Below are positions 1-5,348 of a DNA stretch of 5,617 bases, piece after piece. The stretch is taken from contig JADZDV010000278.1 in NCBI GenBank assembly GCA_020850915.1, forward strand, positions 1 to 5,617, read 5' to 3'. This DNA is from Chloroflexota bacterium. Lineage in GTDB: Bacteria; Chloroflexota; UBA6077; JADZDV01. Each line of letters starts with the position of its first letter. The first letter of the stretch is position 1. Under the pieces are notes generated by a model. It searched no databases and was not told where the DNA came from. It worked only from the letters and a program-made list of their open reading frames with translations. Position numbers and translations under genes: made by a program.

Positions 1-3
1 ACG

Positions 4-1314
4 ATGAACCGCACACTAGACAGGCAGCGACAGGCCGATCAGCTCCAGCGGGACTGGTCCACGAACCCGCGCTGGCGCGGTGTTCGGCGGGAGTACACGG
101 CCGAGCAGGTCATTCGGCTCCGCGGCTCGGTCCAGGTCGAGCAGACGCTCGCCCGGCTCGGCGCCGAGCGGCTCTGGGAGCTGCTTCACGCTCGGCCGTA
201 CGTGCCGTCGCTCGGCGCCTACACCGGCAACCAGGCCGTCCAGATGGTCCGCGCCGGCCTCGAGGCGATCTACCTGAGTGGCTGGCAGGTTGCGGCCGAT
301 GCGAACCTCGGCGAAGGCATGTTCCCAGACCAGAGCCTCTACCCCGCCAACAGCGTCCCGGCGATCGTCCGCCGGATCAACAACGCACTGCGACGGGCGG
401 ACCAGATCGACTGGAGCGAAGGCCGGCACGACCGCCACTGGCTGGCGCCGATCGTCGCCGACGCCGAGGCGGGCTTCGGCGGCGCCCTCAACGCGTGCGA
501 GCTGATGAAGGGGATGATCGAAGCTGGCGCGGCGGGCGTCCATTTCGAGGACCAGCTCTCGTCTGAGAAGAAGTGCGGCCACATGGGCGGCAAGGTGCTG
601 GTCCCCACGAGCCAGCACGTTCGGACGCTGACGGCCGCCCGCCTGGCCGCGGACGTCCTGGGTGTGCCCTCACTGGTCATCGCCCGGACGGACGCCCTGG
701 CGGCCACGCTGCTAACGAGCGACGTCGACCCGCGCGATCGCGAGCTCGTTACCGGCGAGCGCACCGCCGAGGGCTTCTACGTGGTCCGGACTGGCCTGGC
801 GGCCGGGATCGCCCGCGGCCTGGCCTACGCGCCCTACGCGGACCTGCTCTGGCTGGAGACCTCGACGCCAGACCTGGACGAGGCGCGGCAGTTCGCCGAG
901 GCGATCCAACGCGAGTTCCCTGGCAAGCTACTCGCCTATAACTGCTCGCCGTCGTTCAACTGGCGGCGCCACCTGGACGATGCCACTATCGCGACGTTTC
1001 AGCGCGAGCTGGGCGCGCTGGGCTACAAGTTCCAGTTCATCACGCTCGCCGGCTTCCATTCGCTCAACGCGGCGACCTTCGAGCTCGCCCAGGCGTATGC
1101 GGCCGAGGGCATGCCGGCGTATGTCCGCCTCCAAGAGCGCGAGCTCGCGCTGGAGCCGCAGGGCTACACCGCCGTCAAGCACCAGCGGGAGGTCGGCGCC
1201 GGCTACTTCGATCTCGTCGCCGAGGTCGTCTCCGGCGGCCACGCCTCGACGCTCGCCCTGAAGGGCTCGACCGAGGAGGCCCAGTTCGAGCCGGTGCTTC
1301 AGGCGTCACACTAG
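4..1314 (+). CDS. aceA: Isocitrate lyase (glyoxylate shunt)
   Basis: This 436-residue cytosolic enzyme cleaves isocitrate to glyoxylate and succinate, the first step of the glyoxylate bypass that allows growth on acetate or fatty acids. The catalytic signature KKCGHMGGK lies at residues 189-197, with C191 as the active-site cysteine. Other family blocks are [10 protein letters not shown] (92-101), the metal-binding stretch [10 protein letters not shown] (151-160), and the substrate-binding block YNCSPSFNW (312-320). The N-terminus (RDWSTNPRW near 16-24, then LRGSVQ) is typical, and the length matches the roughly 430-residue bacterial enzymes, so the protein is judged complete. The ATG is three bases from the window edge, so its ribosome binding site cannot be seen. 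A strong terminator follows the gene. No malate synthase, the partner enzyme, is visible here. Motifs and length are seen directly; the function is well-established family knowledge. Confidence 0.97.
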   Translation: MNRTLDRQRQADQLQRDWSTNPRWRGVRREYTAEQVIRLRGSVQVEQTLARLGAERLWELLHARPYVPSLGAYTGNQAVQMVRAGLEAIYLSGWQVAADANLGEGMFPDQSLYPANSVPAIVRRINNALRRADQIDWSEGRHDRHWLAPIVADAEAGFGGALNACELMKGMIEAGAAGVHFEDQLSSEKKCGHMGGKVLVPTSQHVRTLTAARLAADVLGVPSLVIARTDALAATLLTSDVDPRDRELVTGERTAEGFYVVRTGLAAGIARGLAYAPYADLLWLETSTPDLDEARQFAEAIQREFPGKLLAYNCSPSFNWRRHLDDATIATFQRELGALGYKFQFITLAGFHSLNAATFELAQAYAAEGMPAYVRLQERELALEPQGYTAVKHQREVGAGYFDLVAEVVSGGHASTLALKGSTEEAQFEPVLQASH

Positions 1315-1357
1315 GCCCCGATCGGCTGGCACTCGCCAGGCGATTCGGCCTCGAAGC

Positions 1358-1393
1358 AGCCGGGAATTGGCCACTGGTCGGTTCCCGGCTTTT
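1358..1393 (+). terminator. Intrinsic terminator after aceA
   Basis: The arms AGCCGGGAATTGGCC (1358-1372) and GGTCGGTTCCCGGCT (1376-1390) form a continuous 15-bp stem that includes three G-U wobbles. The loop is ACT and a short T run follows (1390-1393). It lies 44 bases past the aceA stop and ends the aceA transcript before the ArsR promoter. The T run is short, which is common in GC-rich genomes. Confidence 0.82.
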
Positions 1394-1406
1394 CCATGCC
1401 CCGGAC

Positions 1407-1435
1407 TTGAGGATATTCAAATAATTAGATATCAT
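1407..1435 (+). promoter_or_regulatory. Sigma-70-like promoter of the arsR-sulP operon
   Basis: TTGAGG (1407-1412) and TATCAT (1430-1435) are separated by 17 bases. They match the -35 consensus at 4 of 6 positions and the -10 consensus at 5 of 6. The boxes sit in a distinctly AT-rich island within GC-rich DNA. Transcription would begin near 1442, about 20 bases before the TTG start of the regulator gene. This placement argues against using the ATG at 1434 as the start, because it lies inside the -10 box. Confidence 0.65.
1412..1433. promoter_or_regulatory. Candidate operator, inverted repeat between -35 and -10
   Basis: GATAT (1412-1416) and ATATC (1429-1433) form an inverted repeat with a 12-base AT-rich centre, filling the spacer of the promoter. 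ArsR/SmtB-type repressors bind AT-rich inverted repeats overlapping their own promoters, so this is the natural site for autorepression by the downstream regulator. The repeat is seen directly; its use as an operator is inferred. Confidence 0.5.
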
Positions 1436-1463
1436 GAGAAGGAGAGGCCAAGGAGAATACCGC

Positions 1464-1820
1464 TTGAACGACCCACTGCGACTGTTCAAAGCCGACCTGT
1501 TCAAAGCGCTCGGCCACCCGGCGCGGCTGCAGATCCTGGAGCTGCTACGGGACCGGGAGCGCTCCGTTTCCGAGCTCCAGGCCGGACTACAGATCGCAGG
1601 CTCGGCGGTCTCCCAGCAACTGATGGTGTTGCGCTCGCGCCAGCTCGTGGAGGCCCGGCGCGAGGGGGCGAACGTCTACTACCGCGTGCGTGACCCGGCC
1701 GTCTTCACGATTCTCGACGCCGGGCGTGAGATCTTCGCCGCCCGGCTGGACGAGCTCCGGGCCAGCCTCGCGCGAGACGTCGACGCGTCTCGGACCCGCG
1801 GGGAGCTGCTGAACGGTTGA
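1464..1820 (+). CDS. ArsR-family winged-helix transcriptional regulator
   Basis: This 118-residue protein is probably a homodimeric DNA-binding repressor. The ArsR/SmtB fold is visible as ALGHPARLQILELL (helix region, residues 15-28), the helix-turn-helix with recognition helix around SAVSQQLMVLRSRQLV (47-62), and the beta-wing VEARREGANVYYRV (62-75). The TTG at 1464 is chosen as start because AAGGAG (1450-1455) precedes it by 8 bases. The upstream in-frame ATG at 1434 lies in the promoter -10 box and would add an unconvincing arginine-rich leader. The protein has no cysteine at all and one histidine, so the classical metal-thiolate (ELCVCDL-type) or persulfide sensing chemistry is absent. 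Its stop overlaps the start of the SulP gene by 4 bases, which implies co-transcription and coupled translation. It most likely controls that transporter and itself. The inducing signal is unknown. Confidence 0.9.
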   Translation: MNDPLRLFKADLFKALGHPARLQILELLRDRERSVSELQAGLQIAGSAVSQQLMVLRSRQLVEARREGANVYYRVRDPAVFTILDAGREIFAARLDELRASLARDVDASRTRGELLNG

Positions 1821-3559
1821 GCGCCCTCCTGCAGCTCTGGCGAAACGAATTCACCGGTTATGATCGTCAGTCACTTCAGTCCGACCTGCTGGCCGGGCTC
1901 ACCGTTGCCGCCGTCGCCCTCCCCCTGGCGCTCGCGTTCGGCGTTGCCTCCGGCGCGGACGCGGCCGCCGGCCTGGTGACGGCGATCGTCGCCGGCATTC
2001 TGATCGCCGTGTTGGGCGGCTCCCCGTTCCAGATCTCTGGCCCAACCGGGGCGATGTCCGCCGTGCTGATTGTGGTCGCGTCGCGCTATGGCCTGCAGGG
2101 CGTCTGGCTGGCGTCGCTGATGGCGGGCGCGGTGATTGTCGCGCTCGGGATCTTCCGACTGGGGCGCGTCGTCACGTTCATCCCGTCGCCGGTCATCACC
2201 GGGTTCACCTCCGGCATCGCGCTGATCATCGCGCTCGGCCAGGTCGACGCCGTCCTCGGCCTGCCGGCGGCGCCGAGCGAGCACGTCGCCGGCAAGCTGT
2301 TGAGCTACCTGGAGCATGGCGTGGTGGTCGACGGCGTCAGCCTGGCGACGGCGCTGGTGGTCATGCTGACGATGGTCCTGCTGCCGCAGTTGCAGGACTG
2401 GCTGCCGGCGCCAGTGCGGGCGATCCCGGCCTCGCTCCTCGGCATCGTTGCCGCGACGACGCTCGTCGCGGTATTCGGCTGGGACGTCCGCCTGATCGGC
2501 GAGGTCCCGCGCAGCCTGCTGCTGGAGAACCGGCTCACGCCCGCGACGATCGATCCGGCGCTGCTGGGCGAGCTGTTCGTCCCGGCCCTCTCGATCGCCG
2601 CGCTGGGCACGGTCGAGTCGCTCCTCTGCGGGACCGTCGCGGCGAGCCTGACGGGCGTCAAGCTGAACAGTAACGTCGAGCTGATTGGCCAGGGCATCGG
2701 CAATCTGGTCGTTCCCTTCTTTGGTGGCGTGCCGGCCACCGCGGCGATTGCCCGGACGAGCGTCGCCATCAAGAGTGGCGCCCGGACGCGCCTGACCGGC
2801 GTCTTCCATGGGCTTGCCCTGCTGGCCGTCGCGCTCCTCGCCGCACCGTTGATTGCCAGAGTGCCGCTGGCCGCGCTGGGCGGCGTGCTGATCGTGACCG
2901 CCATGCGCATGAACGAGTGGGAGGCGATCCGCTTCTTCCTGCGCGGCCGGCACCGTCATGCCGTGATCGCGATGGTGGCGACCATGATCGCGACTGTCGC
3001 GCTCGATTTGACTCAGGCGATCGCTGTCGGCGTCGTCGTCTCCGTGCTCTTCTTCCTCCGCCAGGCCAGCGCGATCGGGGTCTCCATCCAAGCGGTCGAT
3101 CCGGCGCGTCTAGGCTTGACCGAACCGGCGGCCCGCGCGGAGGTGGCCGACGTCCGCGTCGTCTACGTCACCGGGCCGCTGTTCTTCGGCAGTGCCGGAG
3201 CGTTCGCGGAGGCAGTCCACGGATTGCCCGAGTCTGCCCGGGTGGTGCTCTCGATGCGCGGCGTGCCGACCATCGACGCCTCGGGTGCGCAGGCAATTCT
3301 CGAGCTCTTCGAGCGCCAGCACGCTGGCGGCGGCCAGGTCCACCTCGCCGGCGTCCAGCGCCCGGTCGAGCGGGTGCTGCGGCGCAGCACGCTGGTAGGC
3401 ATTCGTCACGACGACCGGATCCATTGGAGCGCCGACCGCGCGATCCTCGCGTTGTGTGGCAGCTTGGCCGAAGCGGGATCTGCCACCGGCGCGCCCGTGC
3501 CACGCTCACCGGCGGTCGCGCGGCTGACGCCGAGCGCGGCGACGCCGGCGAGCCACTGA
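1817..3559 (+). CDS. SulP-family anion transporter with STAS domain
   Basis: This 580-residue inner-membrane transporter belongs to the SulP/SLC26 family, which carries sulfate, bicarbonate or related anions. The N-terminal DLLAGLTVAAVALPLALAFG (residues 23-42) opens the membrane domain. It is followed by the conserved SGPTGAM (74-80), by FIPSPVITGFTSG (121-133) and by the core ALGTVESLL (262-270) with acidic E267. The remaining helices run to about residue 415. A cytoplasmic STAS domain spans about 445-550, with the motif TIDASGAQAIL (485-495). The TTG start overlaps the upstream ArsR stop as TTGA, with GGGAG 11 bases before it. The start fits because the family's conserved N-terminus begins about 20 residues later. 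The substrate cannot be decided from the sequence: bicarbonate (BicA-like), sulfate and other anions all remain possible. No cysteine biosynthesis, carbonic anhydrase or carboxysome genes are nearby to help. The C-terminal 25-30 residues are low-complexity and Ala/Pro-rich. Confidence 0.93.
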   Translation: MSALLQLWRNEFTGYDRQSLQSDLLAGLTVAAVALPLALAFGVASGADAAAGLVTAIVAGILIAVLGGSPFQISGPTGAMSAVLIVVASRYGLQGVWLASLMAGAVIVALGIFRLGRVVTFIPSPVITGFTSGIALIIALGQVDAVLGLPAAPSEHVAGKLLSYLEHGVVVDGVSLATALVVMLTMVLLPQLQDWLPAPVRAIPASLLGIVAATTLVAVFGWDVRLIGEVPRSLLLENRLTPATIDPALLGELFVPALSIAALGTVESLLCGTVAASLTGVKLNSNVELIGQGIGNLVVPFFGGVPATAAIARTSVAIKSGARTRLTGVFHGLALLAVALLAAPLIARVPLAALGGVLIVTAMRMNEWEAIRFFLRGRHRHAVIAMVATMIATVALDLTQAIAVGVVVSVLFFLRQASAIGVSIQAVDPARLGLTEPAARAEVADVRVVYVTGPLFFGSAGAFAEAVHGLPESARVVLSMRGVPTIDASGAQAILELFERQHAGGGQVHLAGVQRPVERVLRRSTLVGIRHDDRIHWSADRAILALCGSLAEAGSATGAPVPRSPAVARLTPSAATPASH

Positions 3560-4081
3560 GCCGCGCGCCTACAGCAAACGGCGATGGCTCGGGGCAGGAA
3601 GGCCCCGCCGGCATGGCTCGGGCGAGCGGCTGCCTGGCTGCCAGCCGTATCGCCGCCTCGCTACGCCCTGCCGGACCTGGCGACTGCACTGCCGCCCCGC
3701 CGGGGCTCGCATGGCGCCCGCCCCCAGCGCCCGTGGCCAGGGGCCGTCTGGGGACGGCGGCCCTGCTGCCCCGGCAGGACCCATCCGTGCGGGGGCGGTA
3801 GCGCCGCAGCGGACCGAGCCCCCGTCAGGGGGCGGCACTCTAGGAGCCACGTCCGTTAGGGCGTGGCGGCCGGTGCCCGACCGGCGGCCCGCCCTGGACG
3901 CTCAGTGCGCGCCGCTGGCGCTCTGCTCGTAATGACAGTCAGGCAGCCTGCCCGTTGAGGCTCGCGAGACTTGCACCAGGCCCAAGCCGGACCGGGTCAC
4001 CGGCCGTTCCCGCCCGCCTGGCGCGCACCCGATCGGCCGGGGCCACGTCGCCGCGCCGCGGGTTGTCCAAATGCGGCCAGC
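3560..4081. other. Long GC-rich non-coding stretch, hairpin-rich
   Basis: No reading frame here resembles a protein family; the open frames on both strands are Ala/Arg/Pro-rich and look like GC-bias artefacts. The first 330 bases contain many short perfect hairpins. They are GGGGC/GCCCC at 3591-3606, CGGCTG/CAGCCG at 3627-3647, GCCCC/GGGGC at 3694-3706, GCCGTC/GACGGC at 3743-3758 and CCTGC/GCAGG at 3762-3778, plus the three tandem hairpins listed separately. The first could help end the SulP transcript, but it has no T run. The stretch may hold an uncharacterised structured RNA or the remains of a palindromic mobile repeat. No tRNA, RNase P, tmRNA or confident SRP signature is present. From about 3940 to 4080 I see nothing clear. 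Confidence 0.5.
3818..3885. repeat. Three tandem hairpins with similar flanks
   Basis: Hairpin 1 is GCCCCC-GTCA-GGGGGC (3818-3833). Hairpin 2 is GCCACGTCC-GTTA-GGGCGTGGC (3846-3867), a 9-bp stem with one G-U pair. Hairpin 3 is GCCGGT-GCCCG-ACCGGC (3869-3885). The first two share a GAGCC entry, a GTNA tetraloop and a GGCGGC exit, and the third also ends in GGCGGC. This suggests diverged copies of one palindromic unit or helices of one RNA. Pairings are seen directly; the origin is unknown. Confidence 0.5.
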
Positions 4082-4110
4082 TTGACGGATACCTGATCTG
4101 CCGGTATGCA
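4082..4110 (+). promoter_or_regulatory. Likely promoter of the Cys-peroxiredoxin gene
   Basis: TTGACG (4082-4087) matches the -35 consensus at 5 of 6 positions. It lies 17 bases before TATGCA (4105-4110), a weaker -10 box. Transcription would begin near 4117, about 37 bases upstream of the gene's ATG. A start at the earlier in-frame ATG (4106) is therefore unlikely. Confidence 0.45.
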
Positions 4111-4153
4111 TGAGACGGCGGCGCCTGCCGCAATTCCACCCAGGAGAAACAGA

Positions 4154-4630
4154 ATGCTCGAAGTAGGGCAGAAGGCACCCGATTTCACGGCGAAGGCCGG
4201 CCGCGGCAAGGAGAAGGTTGGCGAGAACATCTCGCTCAGCGAGCTGACGAAAGACAAGAACGTCGTCCTGGCGTTCTTCCCGCTCGCCTACACCGGCGGC
4301 TGCACCAACGAGATGACGGCGTTCGGCGTCGATCTCCAGCGGTTCCGGGATGCCGGCGCCGAGGTCGTGGGCATCAGCGTCGATTCCGCCTGGGTGCTGG
4401 ACAAGTTCGCCGAGTCGACCGGCTTCAACGGCGTGATGGTCAGCGACTTCAACAAGGAGATCAGCGCCGCCTACGGCGTGCTGAACCCGGAGATGATCGG
4501 CCTGAAGGGCGTCGCCAAGCGGGCCGTCTACGTCGTCGATAAGTCCGGCACGATTCGTTATGCCTGGCTCGCCGGCCAGGGCCAACTGCCGAGCAACGAG
4601 GAAGTCCTCGACGTGCTGCGCAAGCTGTAA
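4154..4630 (+). CDS. AhpE-type one-cysteine peroxiredoxin
   Basis: This 158-residue cytosolic thiol peroxidase reduces hydrogen peroxide, organic peroxides or peroxynitrite. The peroxiredoxin active-site pattern P-x-x-x-T-x-x-C is FFPLAYTGGC (residues 41-50), with P43, T47 and peroxidatic C50. The conserved catalytic arginine is R123, just before the strand AVYVVD. FFPLAxTGxC and SDFN...AYGV are typical of the AhpE subfamily, and the length is normal. C50 is the only cysteine, so resolution must come from an external thiol or thioredoxin-like partner. The ATG at 4154 is chosen because AGGAG (4142-4146) precedes it by 7 bases; the earlier in-frame ATG at 4106 lies in the -10 box. The gene is followed by its own terminator, then by a selenocysteine-type paralogue about 60% identical by hand alignment. 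Family membership is firm; the peroxide preference and the reductant are not known. Confidence 0.94.
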   Translation: MLEVGQKAPDFTAKAGRGKEKVGENISLSELTKDKNVVLAFFPLAYTGGCTNEMTAFGVDLQRFRDAGAEVVGISVDSAWVLDKFAESTGFNGVMVSDFNKEISAAYGVLNPEMIGLKGVAKRAVYVVDKSGTIRYAWLAGQGQLPSNEEVLDVLRKL

Positions 4631-4650
4631 GCGCGCCACCGCAACCCCTG

Positions 4651-4680
4651 ACGGCCCGGCACCCGAGTGCCGGGCCGTTT
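4651..4680 (+). terminator. Intrinsic terminator after the Cys-peroxiredoxin
   Basis: ACGGCCCGGCAC (4651-4662) and GTGCCGGGCCGT (4667-4678) form a perfect 12-bp stem with a CCGA loop, followed by TT. It starts 20 bases after the stop codon. It implies that the downstream peroxiredoxin is transcribed mainly from its own promoter. Confidence 0.82.
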
Positions 4681-4722
4681 CGCGTCCTGGCCCTGGCCTG
4701 GAGCCCGACGCGCAGCCGTGAC

Positions 4723-4751
4723 GGTGGAGGAAACGGCGCGGATTGTATATG
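4723..4751 (+). promoter_or_regulatory. Weak candidate promoter of the seleno-peroxiredoxin gene
   Basis: A small AT-rich patch (ATTGTATATG) offers TATATG (4746-4751) as a -10 box. GTGGAG (4723-4728) would be a poor -35 at 17 bases. Because a strong terminator precedes it, some promoter is expected between 4681 and 4812. This is the best candidate seen, but the match is weak. Confidence 0.22.
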
Positions 4752-4812
4752 GTGTCTGGGGTCGCTCGGTGTGGCCGCAGGTCATGACCGGGCGGTCTGG
4801 CAATCAAACGAT

Positions 4813-4819
4813 GGAGGAG
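4813..4819 (+). promoter_or_regulatory. Strong ribosome binding site fixing the start at 4825
   Basis: GGAGGAG, five bases before the ATG at 4825, is a near-perfect Shine-Dalgarno sequence. It sets the N-terminus of the selenocysteine-type peroxiredoxin and shows that this copy keeps intact translation signals. Confidence 0.8.
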
Positions 4820-4824
4820 CCCAG

Positions 4825-5292
4825 ATGCCACTGGAAGTTGGGCGGCCGGCCCCGGATTTCGAGGCCAAGGCGGCGCTCGGCGCGGCCAAGGTGGGTGACA
4901 ACGTCCGCCTGAGCGACATCCTGAAGGAGAAGCACGTCGTCCTCGCGTTCTTCCCGCTCGCATTCACCGGCGGCTGACAGCGTGAGCTGACCCAGTTTGG
5001 GGCAGACATGGACGAGTTCCGGAGCGCCGGCGCCGAAGTCGTGGCGACGAGTGTGGATAGTCCCTGGGCGCAGAAACAGTTCGCCGACGCAACCGGTTAC
5101 AACGGCACGTTGGTGAGCGATTTCAACCACGAGATCGGCCAGGCCTACGGCGTCTTCAACCCCGATGCGCTGATCGACCGGCGCGCCGTGTTCATCATCG
5201 ATAAGTCCGGCGCGATCCGCTACACCTGGCTCGCCGGTCCGGGCGAGGTCCCGAACAACCCGGAGCTGCTCGACGTCCTGCGCAAGCTCTAG
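4825..5292 (+). CDS. Selenocysteine-containing AhpE-type peroxiredoxin (in-frame TGA read as Sec51)
   Basis: This 155-residue protein is read through the TGA at 4975-4977. It is a predicted peroxide reductase whose peroxidatic residue is selenocysteine. The frame before the TGA (residues 1-50, ending FFPLAFTGG) and after it (52-155, starting QRELTQFGAD) is continuous, and both halves match the upstream Cys paralogue closely (about 60% identity by hand alignment). The TGA falls exactly on the paralogue's C50 and on the Cys of the P-x-x-x-T-x-x-C motif. P44, T48 and the catalytic arginine R120 are kept, and the AYGVFNP block is intact. The protein contains no cysteine, so it is a one-Sec enzyme needing an external reductant. 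Start and ribosome binding site are strong, the stop is TAG, and a SECIS-like hairpin begins right after the TGA. TGA is an ordinary stop for the two genes at 1820 and 3559, so global reassignment is excluded. Sec peroxiredoxins such as PrxU of Peptoclostridium acidaminophilum are known. A nonsense mutation or sequencing error is the alternative. The machinery genes selA, selB, selC and selD are not in this window. Confidence 0.85.
4981..5010 (+). promoter_or_regulatory. Bacterial SECIS-like stem-loop
   Basis: Immediately 3' of the TGA, CGUG (4981-4984) pairs with CAUG (5007-5010), CUG (4987-4989) with CAG (5003-5005), and CCC (4991-4993) with GGG (4999-5001). A small internal loop and one A-G mismatch interrupt the stem. 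The apical loop is AGUUU (4994-4998), with G then U at its second and third positions. It begins 16 bases after the TGA. Bacterial SECIS elements recognised by SelB are hairpins inside the coding region just after the UGA, with a small apical loop carrying a G near its 5' side, so geometry and loop both fit. I find no equivalent hairpin after the cysteine codon of the paralogue at 4301-4303. Confidence 0.75.
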
Positions 5293-5308
5293 CGCTGACT
5301 CCTGAATT

Positions 5309-5342
5309 CGCCGAGGTGGGTGGCAGGCCGCCCACCTCGGCG
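5309..5342 (+). terminator. Long hairpin after the seleno-peroxiredoxin, possible terminator
   Basis: CGCCGAGGTGGG (5309-5320) and CCCACCTCGGCG (5331-5342) form a perfect 12-bp stem, extendable by TGG/CCG in the loop to 15 bp with a CAGG tetraloop. It lies 16 bases after the stop codon and ends six bases before the next gene's ATG. No T run follows, so it may act as a weak or factor-dependent terminator. It could equally be a structure in the leader of the next gene. Confidence 0.45.
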
Positions 5343-5348
5343 CCGCCA

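Noticed and set aside
1434..1463. Longer ArsR protein starting at ATG 1434
   Set aside because: This ATG overlaps the likely -10 box and lacks a ribosome binding site. The TTG at 1464 has AAGGAG 8 bases upstream and gives the normal family N-terminus.
1871..3091. Minus-strand open frame of 406 codons
   Set aside because: It is antisense to the SulP gene and its product is an implausible Arg/Asp/Gln/His-rich low-complexity sequence, a known shadow artefact in GC-rich genes.
3552..3558. GCCACTG, the B12-box core of cobalamin riboswitches
   Set aside because: It encodes the last residues of the SulP protein, and no other cobalamin riboswitch elements lie upstream.
3650..3688. SRP RNA domain IV-like hairpin on the minus strand (CCAGGTCCGGCAGG)
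   Set aside because: AGGTCC and flanking pairing resemble SRP RNA, but the invariant GGAA tetraloop is GGCA and the AGCAGC internal loop is not kept, so a chance match is more likely.
2917..3801. Plus-strand open frame of 294 codons overlapping the end of the SulP gene
   Set aside because: It is frame-shifted against the real SulP/STAS coding sequence, Arg/Pro/Gly-rich, with no recognisable domain.
4088..4115. TPP (thiamine) riboswitch 3' half, from ACCTGATCTG at 4091-4100
   Set aside because: Ten bases match the conserved ACCUGAUCUG of the thi-box, but the GGCUGAGA and UACCC elements are missing upstream, the following bases do not pair as required, and the downstream gene is not a thiamine gene.
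3902..4963. Minus-strand open frame of 353 codons
   Set aside because: It runs antisense to the well-supported Cys-peroxiredoxin and the start of the Sec one. Its translation shows no family motif and reflects GC-biased codon shadows.
4975..5008. Two separate truncated peroxiredoxin genes, or a pseudogene split by a stop
   Set aside because: The frame is continuous, the only interruption is TGA at the catalytic Cys codon, a SECIS-like hairpin follows, and the ATG at 5008 has no credible ribosome binding site and would lack the active site.
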